Source: Nitrosospira multiformis
GTDB taxonomy: Bacteria; Pseudomonadota; Gammaproteobacteria; Burkholderiales; Nitrosomonadaceae
Assembly (NCBI RefSeq): GCF_003050865.1
Contig: NZ_QAOK01000002.1
Span: 62,001 to 126,000 of the forward strand
Reading direction: 5' to 3'
DNA length: 64,000 nucleotides
The number at the start of each line of letters is the position of its first letter. Position 1 is the stretch's first letter. Below, piece by piece: positions 1 through 8,175 of this stretch. The translations under genes and the position numbers were made by a program. The notes below the pieces were generated by a model. The model saw nothing but the letters and a program-made list of their open reading frames with translations, searched no databases and had not been told where the DNA came from.

Positions 1-1017
1 ACGGGTCGGCACGTCCATCTGCGATAATGCGCTCCGTACGAACAGCAGAGCGAGCGCGCCCTCAAGATTGGGGGCAATAGCAGCAAAAATGAGGCACACG
101 TTAGCAGAGAGGTGAGTGAAGACCATTGTGTTGAGTAGGCCGATCCTGCGCGCGACGACCGGTGCAGCAAGCTGGGATCCGGCAGATAAGAGGCCCGCGC
201 AGAAGAAGAATGTTCCGGCTTGCGCGAGCGATAGTCCAAACCGCTCAAAAAGCCAGAGCGTTAGCAGCGAATTTCCCAACAATCCCCCCGCAAACGCATC
301 AATGCTGAATAACGTGGCTAGCTTGAACACAATGCGGCGTGAAGCGCCCAACGGATGCGGTAGGGGAGACTGAACCTCGATCGCCGGGAGAGTCCGATAG
401 AGCAGCCAGACTGCTCCGCCGAGTAGACCATACAGCACGAACATTCCGCGAAGGCCGTCAATTAATGAAAGACCCGGCCACCCCGATACGAGCCAGGACG
501 GAATGACGGCGGCTGAAGCACCTACAGCGGCGCTCAGCGAGCCAATAAGTGAATAACGTGCAAACAGTGTGATTCGTGCGTTGCCTCTGGCCACTTGTGC
601 CAAGTGTGCATGCTCAAGTGGCAAAAACACGCTTATATCGCTCGAACCAGGATTAAGTGTTCCTACGAATGCGACAACAAACAGTGGCCAAAAAGACGAG
701 ATGCTTGCAAAGCCAAGACCGGTAACTGCCATCAACAAGGCAGCGGATAGCAACAGTCGACGAGCTGTCCATCTGTAGCCAATTGTACCGACCCCCAGAA
801 TCGCCAAAGCTGATCCGGCTAACGTTGCCGTAGTTAAAAAGCCTACATCCAATTGATCAAATCCCAGCGCCAGCAGATAAGCTGGCAAAAGTACGGCAAC
901 ATAGCCATCGCCAAAGGCGCGCAATGCGCGTGCTGCCAGCAATGGGAAAGCAGTTTCAGCTGCCTCCGCAGGCATGAGCAACCGGGTGAGTATTCTGCGC
1001 CCCACATACACTTTCAC
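1..1017 (-). CDS. MFS transporter, partial (C-terminus beyond window)
   Basis: Major facilitator superfamily exporter, cut by the window edge. The minus-strand frame is open from the left edge up to 1144 with no stop. A GTG at 1017 is preceded by GGAGG nine bases upstream, which decides the start; an in-frame ATG lies at 975. The translation is hydrophobic with repeated membrane segments (for example AYLLALGFDQLDVGFL and FVLYGLLGGAVWLLY) and a charged MFS-like loop near TARRLLLSA. A frameshifted paralogue, roughly 80% identical by eye over aligned stretches, lies at 57450-58733 in the same orientation beside DUF1259 and chrB genes. The substrate is unknown; a role in oxyanion or metal stress is only suggested by the paralogue's neighbours. 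The region just upstream of the start does not align in frame with the second copy (14-bp length difference), so the N-terminus may have been remodelled. Confidence 0.8.
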   Translation of the reverse strand, partial: MKVYVGRRILTRLLMPAEAAETAFPLLAARALRAFGDGYVAVLLPAYLLALGFDQLDVGFLTTATLAGSALAILGVGTIGYRWTARRLLLSAALLMAVTGLGFASISSFWPLFVVAFVGTLNPGSSDISVFLPLEHAHLAQVARGNARITLFARYSLIGSLSAAVGASAAVIPSWLVSGWPGLSLIDGLRGMFVLYGLLGGAVWLLYRTLPAIEVQSPLPHPLGASRRIVFKLATLFSIDAFAGGLLGNSLLTLWLFERFGLSLAQAGTFFFCAGLLSAGSQLAAPVVARRIGLLNTMVFTHLSANVCLIFAAIAPNLEGALALLFVRSALSQMDVPTR

Positions 1018-1501
1018 TGACTTGATCCTCCATCTGGTCCATCTACATGGTAATGCCGGTTTTGTCGCCACCCATGTATTTACACCATTTCTTTTACAAC
1101 TGATATCTCGTGAAATGGCGGTTGGTTCGCCCGATGGAAACTTTCAGCGCCTCATCGAACAGCGCTGTCTGTGGGGAGAAAATCACATCCTGCCCTTCCT
1201 CACCGGCACATCTGTCAGCCGGTAAACCGGACAGGAATACTCTTCGTCGTATTGACCAGCAACCCCGCAGCATAGCAAACAAGGGCTCCGACGAACGATG
1301 GTTTGATTTGTAAGTCGGCTCGAGCGCAGCGAAATCCGACAGTAACGAACGATGATGTCAGATATCCCCTTCGACAGGCCTGTCTTGAGCCTGCCAAAGG
1401 GTCTGTCCTGAGCTGTTCGACCTTCAGCAGACACAGGTCAGGATGAACGGGGACGAAAGCTCAGGGCACGGAAGCGCGTGGTCCTTCGACGTGTGGGGGT
1501 G
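1018..1501. other. Intergenic region with REP-like palindrome
   Basis: No convincing gene; the short ORFs here overlap each other in several frames and lack ribosome binding sites. The stretch 1367-1401 forms an imperfect inverted repeat (CCCTTCGACAGGC against GCCTGCCAAAGGG). It resembles the interspersed extragenic palindromes rich in 'gagcctg' and 'cttcgacagg' common in proteobacteria. A related sequence lies at about 53295-53430. Confidence 0.5.
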
Positions 1502-2662
1502 TCAGGGCGTCAGGACAACCTTGCGGCAGTCGTCTTCTTTTTTTTCGAAGATTTTATATGCGGTAGCTGCTTCAGCAAGCGGCACCCGGTGACTGATGAT
1601 GACATCCGGTTGCAGCTTTCCGGATTCGATATGTTCCAGCAGTTCGGGGAGGAAGCGCTGGACATGCGTTTGCCCCATTCTGAAGGTCAGGCCTTTCTCG
1701 AAAGCATCACCGAAGAGGAAGGCATGGATAAAACCTGCATATACTCCCGGCACGCTGATCGTGCCGCCCCGCCTTACTGCTGCCATGCATTGGCGCAAGG
1801 CCACGCCGCTACTGCCTTCCAGTTTCAGGTTGGTCATGACGGTCTCGAGTGCGCTGCCTTTGGCTTCAAATCCTATTGCATCGATGGCCGCATCGACACC
1901 TCTGTAAGAAGTTTTCTCGACAATGACCTCGGCAGGATCGACTTCATCGAAATTGATGGGAAGTATGTCATATGTTTGGCGAGCGAATTCGAGTCGATAC
2001 GGATGATGGTCGATCATGAAAATTGTTTCCGCCCCAAGAAGCCGCGCGCAAGCCGCCGACATCAATCCCACCGGACCCGCGCCAAAAATCGCTACGCTGG
2101 AACCTGGACCTATATCTGCATTCAGAACAGCCTGATAGCCGGTCGGTAAAATATCGCTCAGGAACAGGACTTTCTCATCCGGAAGCGTTTCGGGAATCTT
2201 GATTGGTCCCACGTTTGCCTTCGGCACTCGTACATATTCAGCCTGCCCTCCGGGCACCCCACCATAGAGGTGGGTATAGCCAAAAAAGGCAGCACCTGAA
2301 CGTACGTTTTTTCTGTTCATGATTGCGCCCCGATCCGGATTGGTCGTTTCACAAGCGGCATATAATTGCCTCTCGCAGAAGAAGCATTGTCCGCAGGCGA
2401 TAACGAAGGGGACCACCACCCGATCGCCTTTTTGCAACGCTGTAATCCCCGAGCCCGCATCGACGACTGTTCCCATAAACTCATGGCCGAGTATGTCGCC
2501 ATTCTTGAGTTCCGGCATTTTGCCCCGATACAGGTGCAAGTCTGATCCGCAGATCGCGGTGGCCGTAATCTTCAGGACAATGTCGTCCGGTTCCTGAAGT
2601 ATCGGGTCGGGTACGGTATCCACGCGAACATCGTAGCTTCCATGATAGGTGACTGCGCGCAT
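1502..2662 (-). CDS. Zinc-dependent alcohol dehydrogenase (formaldehyde dehydrogenase-like)
   Basis: Medium-chain dehydrogenase/reductase of 386 residues, predicted to oxidise an alcohol or aldehyde with NAD. Catalytic zinc ligands are visible: C38 in CGSDLH, and H60-E61 in GHE. The four-cysteine structural zinc loop follows ([15 protein letters not shown]). A Rossmann motif, [10 protein letters not shown], is followed by an acidic residue (MIDHH) at the end of the second strand, favouring NAD over NADP. The length and the insert after the structural zinc loop suit the glutathione-independent formaldehyde dehydrogenase-like subgroup, but the substrate cannot be read from sequence. AAGGAGAAACC precedes the ATG. 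It stands alone, with no obvious operon partner. Confidence 0.88.
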   Translation of the reverse strand: MRAVTYHGSYDVRVDTVPDPILQEPDDIVLKITATAICGSDLHLYRGKMPELKNGDILGHEFMGTVVDAGSGITALQKGDRVVVPFVIACGQCFFCERQLYAACETTNPDRGAIMNRKNVRSGAAFFGYTHLYGGVPGGQAEYVRVPKANVGPIKIPETLPDEKVLFLSDILPTGYQAVLNADIGPGSSVAIFGAGPVGLMSAACARLLGAETIFMIDHHPYRLEFARQTYDILPINFDEVDPAEVIVEKTSYRGVDAAIDAIGFEAKGSALETVMTNLKLEGSSGVALRQCMAAVRRGGTISVPGVYAGFIHAFLFGDAFEKGLTFRMGQTHVQRFLPELLEHIESGKLQPDVIISHRVPLAEAATAYKIFEKKEDDCRKVVLTP

Positions 2663-2765
2663 TGGTTTCTCCTTTGAAGGGGGAGTGGCGGTTTACCAGA
2701 CGTGCGGGACAGCGTGGGCTCGAGGATCGGATAATCCTCGAGCCAGATTTACCTTGCTATTTCGG

Positions 2766-3179
2766 CTAAGGGGAACTTTGCGGTATCGTGGTGGCTTCTT
2801 CCGGACTTATTATTCCGTTTCGATCCAGGTCCGCTCCTTCTCTGATTGTACGGTTGAGCCTCTCCTTGGCCGCATCGCGTCCGCTCATCAAGCCGCTGGG
2901 TGGAGAGCCGGGCTGTACCGGTCCGATCTGTCCGGGGACGAGCGGGGGCGGCGTGGAATCGTTTTGTCTCATCGAGGGTCGTTCCGGCATGGGGCGGGTA
3001 GGTGGGGGAGGCGGCTGCCCGACGATGTAGCCACCCCCCGGCGACATTCCCTGGCCGGGCGGTTGCCCGACGATGGAACCTCCCGGTCCCGGCGCAATCT
3101 GCGCGTGAATTGCCACTGGCGCCAGGAAAACTGTGCCTGCCAGGAGCAAGGATTGAGTCACAAATTTTGAAGGTTTCAT
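2766..3179 (-). CDS. Secreted Pro/Gly-rich protein with EF-hand-like loop
   Basis: Small exported protein of unknown function. The start is set at ATG 3179 because GGGAG sits just upstream; an in-frame ATG at 3191 would add four residues. The N-terminus (MKPSKFVTQSLLLAGTVF) is a good signal peptide, with cleavage likely after IHA. The mature part is low-complexity, rich in Pro, Gly and Gln, with two copies of an IVGQPP unit and a run of five prolines. Near the C-terminus is DLDRNGIISPEEA, which matches the EF-hand calcium loop DxDxNGxIxxxE, although only one loop is present. It could be a periplasmic calcium-sensing or structural protein; no family was recognised. Confidence 0.7.
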   Translation of the reverse strand: MKPSKFVTQSLLLAGTVFLAPVAIHAQIAPGPGGSIVGQPPGQGMSPGGGYIVGQPPPPPTRPMPERPSMRQNDSTPPPLVPGQIGPVQPGSPPSGLMSGRDAAKERLNRTIREGADLDRNGIISPEEATTIPQSSP

Positions 3180-3285
3180 GGCTGCTCCCATAATGGTTTC
3201 AGGAAATAACCAACCGATCGAAAACGGATTCTATTTCGGGAAGATAGGATTTTCGGTGCGGAATCGCACTAACAGCACGCGAGAA

Positions 3286-4095
3286 CTATCCGGTGACTGA
3301 ATCCGCTGCCGCGAGCGAATTGTGAAGCACCTCTATTGCCGCTTCCAGAAGGTGCTCAGTGGAAGCGGCAATGATTCTTCCATCCGAATTCAAGGTGAGG
3401 GGTTTTCCTGTCCAGTCTGTAATCTGTCCGCCCGCGCCGTTAATTATCGGCACGAGTGGCAGGTAATCGCAAGGCTCCAGGTTGTCCTCGACCACCAGGT
3501 CACAATAGCCGGAGGCGAGCAAGCCGTATGCATAGCAGTCGCAAACAGGACGGGTGATGGCGGCGACGCGGTACAATGTCTCGATCCCTGCATATTTCTC
3601 ATCAGAATCGGCTCCAGGCGGGGCCATGATATAAAGCCGGGCTGCATCAATGGAACGGCAGCCGCTGACATTTGCTTGGCCATTGCTAATCCCATCCGTG
3701 AATATTGTCCTTCTGCCCGTTCCACCCCACCGCTCTCCCATTGCAGGAAGATCGACCAATCCGGCGATAGGTTGACTGTCATCCAGCAGGCCAATGAGTG
3801 TCCCGAACAGCGGGTTTCCCATTGTGAAGCTCTTCGTCCCGTCAATCGGATCCAGCATCCAGCTATAGCGTGCCCCGGGAGTGCACCCATATTCTTCCCC
3901 GATAATGCCATGATCCGGATATCGATCACGTATTGCGCTACGCAGCGTGCTTTCGATCTTGCAATCTGCAATCGTCACGGGGCTCCCGTCTTCCTTCCAG
4001 CGGATATCCAGCGAAGTGCGGAAATATCGTAGCGCGATGGATCGGGACAGATCAGTCAGGTGCTGGGCGAACTCCAACGCTTCCTCTTCATCCAT
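3286..4095 (-). CDS. hisN: Histidinol-phosphatase, inositol monophosphatase family
   Basis: Mg2+-dependent phosphatase of the inositol monophosphatase superfamily, 269 residues. The metal-binding signatures are clear: GEEYG, then LDPIDGTKSF, and a C-terminal NLEPCDYLPLVPI replacing the usual WDxAA element. The substitution around WD and the overall pattern fit the HisN-type histidinol-phosphatase, which makes histidinol in histidine biosynthesis; inositol-1-monophosphatase activity is the alternative. AGGAAAG precedes the ATG. The DUF421 gene upstream ends 17 bases before this start, so the two are probably co-transcribed, although no functional link is evident. Confidence 0.8.
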   Translation of the reverse strand: MDEEEALEFAQHLTDLSRSIALRYFRTSLDIRWKEDGSPVTIADCKIESTLRSAIRDRYPDHGIIGEEYGCTPGARYSWMLDPIDGTKSFTMGNPLFGTLIGLLDDSQPIAGLVDLPAMGERWGGTGRRTIFTDGISNGQANVSGCRSIDAARLYIMAPPGADSDEKYAGIETLYRVAAITRPVCDCYAYGLLASGYCDLVVEDNLEPCDYLPLVPIINGAGGQITDWTGKPLTLNSDGRIIAASTEHLLEAAIEVLHNSLAAADSVTG

Positions 4096-4112
4096 CGAAC
4101 TTTCCTGAGTTT

Positions 4113-4646
4113 CTAAATCGTCTTTTTACTGTTAGGTTTGCCCGGGGAGTTCTCCGGCTCTTTGCCATCGTGTCGCAATATGCTGATTTCGCCGTCTTCT
4201 TCAAGATGCGCCATTTTTACCTCACTGAAATCCTCGATACCCTGTTCCCGCAATTTGGATTTTAATTCCTCGGTAGTAATCAACTCACGCCGCATGGCTT
4301 TGCGCTGGATTTTGCCATTTTGTATGAGAATCAGTGGAGCCAGCTGAACGATGCGGCGGATGACGGGAAAATGAAAGCTCAGCAGGTCCAGGAGATAATT
4401 CCAGCCGGCAAGGGTAGCAATAAGGAGACAGCCATCCGTGATGGAATCGTAATTCCCGGACATGCCGTTACTGGCCGCATCCGCGATCAGGACAAGCAGC
4501 ATGACATCGGCAATGGCAATGGCGCCCACATCGCGATGAAGTACCAGCCTGAACAGCAAAAAGATGAACCAGTAGATAACTGTTCCTCGCAGAATGATTT
4601 CGGCGGGATTTACGGAAAAACCAAAAAGACGCGACCAATCAATCAT
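4113..4646 (-). CDS. DUF421/YetF-family membrane protein
   Basis: Membrane protein of 177 residues with three predicted N-terminal helices (for example GTVIYWFIFLLFRLVL and VMLLVLIADAASNGM), followed by a soluble C-terminal domain with the sequence PLILIQNGKIQRKAMRRELI. That segment and the following 'TTEELKSKLREQGI' are typical of the DUF421 (YetF/YrbG) family. The molecular function is unknown. The C-terminal tail is lysine and proline rich. It lies immediately upstream of hisN in the same orientation. The start is the first in-frame ATG; its ribosome binding site is weak. Confidence 0.75.
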   Translation of the reverse strand: MIDWSRLFGFSVNPAEIILRGTVIYWFIFLLFRLVLHRDVGAIAIADVMLLVLIADAASNGMSGNYDSITDGCLLIATLAGWNYLLDLLSFHFPVIRRIVQLAPLILIQNGKIQRKAMRRELITTEELKSKLREQGIEDFSEVKMAHLEEDGEISILRHDGKEPENSPGKPNSKKTI

Positions 4647-4879
4647 GCTTTTGCTTTGATCAGGGAAGTTTGGGGGCGGGTCAGAAGCGAATGTGGCAGC
4701 GAGATGAGGTCACTGCGCATTCCGACGGTGACAGATAGGAAACCTGCAATGAATATAGGGAATCGCTTGGGTCTCCTCAGTGCGATAACGCACATTCCGA
4801 GCCTTTGCTATTGGATAGACTGGCAGCGGGATGGCATGAAATACCGCTGCCCCTGGTGCCAGGATTGGGAAAACCGGCT

Positions 4880-5458
4880 TCAGTGTTTCCTGAATGCAGG
4901 GGCGCCTGACCTTCTGGGGGCGGCATTTATCGGCAATGCGAACCTGCTTGCGGTATACCTCCGGCGGAAAGGCTTTCGGACGAACAGGACAGTCGCGGCT
5001 AATCCGAGTGCGAAGGTTCCATAAACGATGAGCAGAGAGGACTGGGAAAGCCGATGCTCAAATCCCGGCGTCAGCCGTTTCGGTGTGAAGTGAAAATCGA
5101 CGATATAAGCCGCAAGGGTTGTTGCGACAGCCGGAGCAAGAACGGTCGCAGTGCTTTCAGCAGGCGGGAGTTGCTGACGAAGCTTTTCATACCCGATTGC
5201 CCAGAATACGGATGCGGCGTGATGTATCGCATAGCCGATAAGCGTGTATCGGAGGCTGAAGTCATCTTGATAAGGCGCATGTCTTCCCCATATCCATTGA
5301 CTTGGTCCATTGACAGGGGCGGCAGACTTGCCCAATTCAGCCTTGCCGAGGATCGAAAGCGCAACGGTCGACACAACGCTCGCCACAGTACCGGAAACGA
5401 GGCCGCTAAGAATTGCGCTGCCCCAGGTTTTTTCAGGCTCAGTCATGACTGGATCCAT
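4880..5458 (-). CDS. Hypothetical membrane protein
   Basis: Protein of 192 residues with about four predicted membrane segments: SAILSGLVSGTVASVVSTVA, a middle segment around YAIHHAASVFWAIGYE, VLAPAVATTLAAYIVDF and LLIVYGTFALGLAATVLFV. The C-terminus is strongly basic (RKPFRRRYTASRF). It looks like an inner-membrane protein of unknown function. The start at 5458 has GGAAATAAAG upstream; the second methionine four residues later is an alternative. It is divergent from the SDR-DoxX gene that begins at 5553, so the 94 bases between them should hold two promoters. Confidence 0.65.
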   Translation of the reverse strand: MDPVMTEPEKTWGSAILSGLVSGTVASVVSTVALSILGKAELGKSAAPVNGPSQWIWGRHAPYQDDFSLRYTLIGYAIHHAASVFWAIGYEKLRQQLPPAESTATVLAPAVATTLAAYIVDFHFTPKRLTPGFEHRLSQSSLLIVYGTFALGLAATVLFVRKPFRRRYTASRFALPINAAPRRSGAPAFRKH

Positions 5459-5552
5459 ACTTTATTTCCATTGTGTAAAGATATGAAAATCCCGCGCGAA
5501 AAAATCCGATCTGTCTATACAATCTTAATTCCAGTATATCTGATTATATGAT

Positions 5553-6860
5553 ATGTCCACCATTTTGATTACCGGCGCTTCCGGCTTCATCGGCAGCCAT
5601 CTGGTTGTGGCATTGGCTGCTGCGGGACATAGAATCGTATGCGCCACCCGGCAAGGCCAGCTAGAGGATATAAGGGATATAAAGGATCCGAAGGAATCTC
5701 AGCTCACTTATATCGCGGCAGATTTTACGCGCGATTTCGATATGGAGATCTGGAAAAAACGCCTTGCCGGCATCGATGTGGTGATAAATGCGGTTGGAAT
5801 ATTGCGGGAGCATGGGAGGCAAACCTTCCAGGCGCTGCATGATCGTGCTCCGAGAGCGCTATTTGCGGCTTGCGAAGCAGCAAACGTGAAGGTCGTGCAG
5901 ATATCCGCGCTCGGTGCGGACGAAAATGCGCGCAGCCAGTATCACCTCAGCAAGAAGGCCGCAGACGATGCATTGCTTGCCCCTCGGAACAAGGGGAACA
6001 AGAGCGTGGTCGTACAGCCATCGCTCGTATATGGGCCGGGTGGGACAAGCGCGCAACTGTTCAACCTCATTGCGAGCCTGCCGGTTATTCCGCTGCCCGG
6101 ATCGGGAGATCAACGGATACAACCGATTCATATTGACGACCTGACGCAAGCCGTGGTGAAGCTCGTCGAAACCGATCGATATCTTCACCAGCGTATCCCT
6201 CTGGTGGGGCCGGAACCCATCACCTTTCGAGACTATCTAGGTGAACTGCGGCATCTGATGGGGTTGGGGCCTGCCAGGTTTCTGCCGGTCCCTGCCGGAT
6301 TTGTCGAGTTCAGTGCGCGGATAGGCGAGCGGCTCGGGAAGGGTTTGCTGGACCTGGAAACATGGCAGATGCTTCAGCGGGGGAACATTGCCGATTCTGC
6401 GACGACGGGCGCGCTGCTCGGTCGCAATCCGCGGCCTGTCCGGGAATTTGCCTCAAAGTGGGAAGTGAAGGCACTGCGCTTGTCGGCGCTCCTTGGCTGG
6501 CTGCAGATCGTGCTGCGTGTGTCATTGGCAGCAGTGTGGTTTGTGGCAGGTGCGGTATCGATGGGAATTTATCCGGTAGAAGAAAGCTATGTCTTGCTTG
6601 CCCGTGTGGGAATTACCGGCAGTCTTGCGCCGATAGCGCTTTACGGTGCGGCAGCCATGGATATTGCTTTTGGATTTGGAACCCTTTTTCTCCGCAACCG
6701 CCGGTTACTCTGGATAGCTCAGGTCACCCTCATTGGCGTCTACATGGTTGCGATCACTCTTTTTCTTCCCGAGTTCTGGCTGCATCCCTTCGGTCCGTTG
6801 ATAAAAAATCTGCCTATCCTTGCAGTCATCCTGCTGCTGTACGAGTTGGAGAAACGATGA
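5553..6860 (+). CDS. SDR-family NAD(P)-binding protein fused to DoxX-like membrane domain
   Basis: Two-part protein of 435 residues. Residues 1 to about 290 are an extended/atypical short-chain dehydrogenase-like domain: the N-terminal ITGASGFIGSHLV is the GxxGxxG nucleotide-binding motif, and YHLSKKAAD supplies a YxxxK-like pair. Residues from about 305 on are four hydrophobic helices (LQIVLRVSLAAVWFVAGAV onwards) resembling the DoxX-like family. The domain order is known from other proteobacteria. A role in quinone- or NADPH-linked redox chemistry at the inner membrane is plausible but unproven. The next gene, DUF2269, starts 16 bases downstream and is probably co-transcribed. No clear Shine-Dalgarno precedes this ATG. 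Confidence 0.8.
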   Translation: MSTILITGASGFIGSHLVVALAAAGHRIVCATRQGQLEDIRDIKDPKESQLTYIAADFTRDFDMEIWKKRLAGIDVVINAVGILREHGRQTFQALHDRAPRALFAACEAANVKVVQISALGADENARSQYHLSKKAADDALLAPRNKGNKSVVVQPSLVYGPGGTSAQLFNLIASLPVIPLPGSGDQRIQPIHIDDLTQAVVKLVETDRYLHQRIPLVGPEPITFRDYLGELRHLMGLGPARFLPVPAGFVEFSARIGERLGKGLLDLETWQMLQRGNIADSATTGALLGRNPRPVREFASKWEVKALRLSALLGWLQIVLRVSLAAVWFVAGAVSMGIYPVEESYVLLARVGITGSLAPIALYGAAAMDIAFGFGTLFLRNRRLLWIAQVTLIGVYMVAITLFLPEFWLHPFGPLIKNLPILAVILLLYELEKR

Positions 6861-6876
6861 TCGAGCTGGAGGGACA

Positions 6877-7344
6877 GTGAACGACTACATTATTGTAAAG
6901 TGGCTGCACATCCTTTCATCGACATTGCTGTTCGGTACGGGCATAGGCACAGCCTTTTATATGTTTTCGGCGAGCCTGACGCGTGACTCCGCCATTGCTG
7001 CTGCGGTTACCAGAAATGTCGTTACCGCTGACTGGATATTCACGGCGACGACCATCGTCATTCAGCCGCTTACAGGTTTTTATCTCGTCTACCTGGCAGA
7101 AATTCCCGTGACCAGCAGATGGGTGATGTGGTCGACAGTTTTATACCTGATCGCGGGAGCTTGCTGGCTTCCGGTGGTGTGGCTCCAGATACGGATGCAC
7201 CGGCTCGCTGCCGATGCCAGCAACCGAAAGGACGAGTTGCCGCTCTTGTACTGGCAGTACTTCCGGTTCTGGATCGGATTGGGTATTCCCGCGTTTGTTG
7301 CACTGGTTGCTGTGTTTTACCTGATGGTGGCCAAGCCGATATGA
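6877..7344 (+). CDS. DUF2269 family integral membrane protein
   Basis: Membrane protein of 155 residues with four predicted helices: YIIVKWLHILSSTLLFGTGI, then DWIFTATTIVIQPLTGFYL, MWSTVLYLIAGACWLPVVWL, and a C-terminal GLGIPAFVALVAVFYLMVAKP. The conserved WLHIL...GTG opening and the histidine in helix 1 match the DUF2269 family, whose function is unknown. GTG 6877 was chosen over a longer upstream extension because GGAGGGACA directly precedes it and homology begins there. It forms an apparent pair with the SDR-DoxX gene upstream. Confidence 0.8.
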   Translation: MNDYIIVKWLHILSSTLLFGTGIGTAFYMFSASLTRDSAIAAAVTRNVVTADWIFTATTIVIQPLTGFYLVYLAEIPVTSRWVMWSTVLYLIAGACWLPVVWLQIRMHRLAADASNRKDELPLLYWQYFRFWIGLGIPAFVALVAVFYLMVAKPI

Positions 7345-7360
7345 ACAGCGGTTCTGAGCA

Positions 7361-7954
7361 ATGAACGATAGCTGCGTGCTTCATGAATGTCCCGTTGCGC
7401 TTCTTTTAATCGATGTCATCAATGATCTGGAATTCGAGAGTGGACAACAGCTCGTTGAATATGCAGCGCCAATGGCGCGAAACATCTCGTCCTTTAAAGC
7501 TGAAGCCAAGAAACTCGGCATTCCCTGTCTGTACGTGAACGACAACTTCGGACAATGGCAATCCGATTTCAAACATCTCGTGTCGCGTTGTGTAAAAGAC
7601 GGGGTCTGCGGAGCTCCGGTTGCCCGTGAGCTTGCTCCTCAACAGGATGATTACTTTGTTCTCAAGCCGAGGCATTCGGGCTTTTTCCAGACGCCTCTGG
7701 ATCTTCTGCTCCAGAGCCTGCACGCAAAAAAGCTCATCCTTTGTGGCCTTACCACGGATTCCTGCGTACTGTTTACCGCCAACGATGCCTATCTGCGCGG
7801 TTTTGATATCCACATTCCTTCCGACTGCTGCGCAGCGATAAGCAAAAGCAGACATACAGACGCCCTGGGCCAGATGCGACGAACGTTAAAGGCTGCCACG
7901 GCGGAATCAGTCCGCATTAATCTGGAACAATTACTGGTCGATAATAGTCGATAA
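7361..7954 (+). CDS. Isochorismatase-family cysteine hydrolase
   Basis: Cysteine hydrolase of 197 residues. The expected catalytic triad is visible: the aspartate in LLLIDVINDLEF, the lysine in FVLKPRHSGFF, and the nucleophilic cysteine in CGLTTDSCVLFTANDA. The family includes nicotinamidases, isochorismatases and N-carbamoyl amidases; this sequence does not point clearly to one substrate. It begins 16 bases after the DUF2269 gene and may be the last gene of that operon. The region 7955-8175 downstream separates it from the desaturase. Confidence 0.85.
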   Translation: MNDSCVLHECPVALLLIDVINDLEFESGQQLVEYAAPMARNISSFKAEAKKLGIPCLYVNDNFGQWQSDFKHLVSRCVKDGVCGAPVARELAPQQDDYFVLKPRHSGFFQTPLDLLLQSLHAKKLILCGLTTDSCVLFTANDAYLRGFDIHIPSDCCAAISKSRHTDALGQMRRTLKAATAESVRINLEQLLVDNSR

Positions 7955-8083
7955 ATAAGCTGGTATTGTCTCCGGGAAGAATCCGGTTTCTTGCCGTCCA
8001 CGCTCTCCCGCGTCGCTGCAATCCGGTGCTTCCCGCCCCCGTTTTCCCGGACTCCTTCGAGCTTCCGGAAGGCACATAATTTC

Positions 8084-8111
8084 TTGACTAACCGTTCATT
8101 TAGCTATAAAT
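8084..8111 (+). promoter_or_regulatory. Putative sigma-70 promoter for the desaturase gene
   Basis: TTGACT at 8084-8089 lies 15-16 bases upstream of an AT-rich TATAAA/ATAAAT element, about 65 bases before the desaturase start codon. It is a reasonable match to -35 and -10 boxes, with spacing slightly short. Confidence 0.4.
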
Positions 8112-8175
8112 TTCCGTATCCCTTCTTTCCGGCAATTACCGCTTCTACCCGTACTTACTCTAAAGGTCGCAAACA

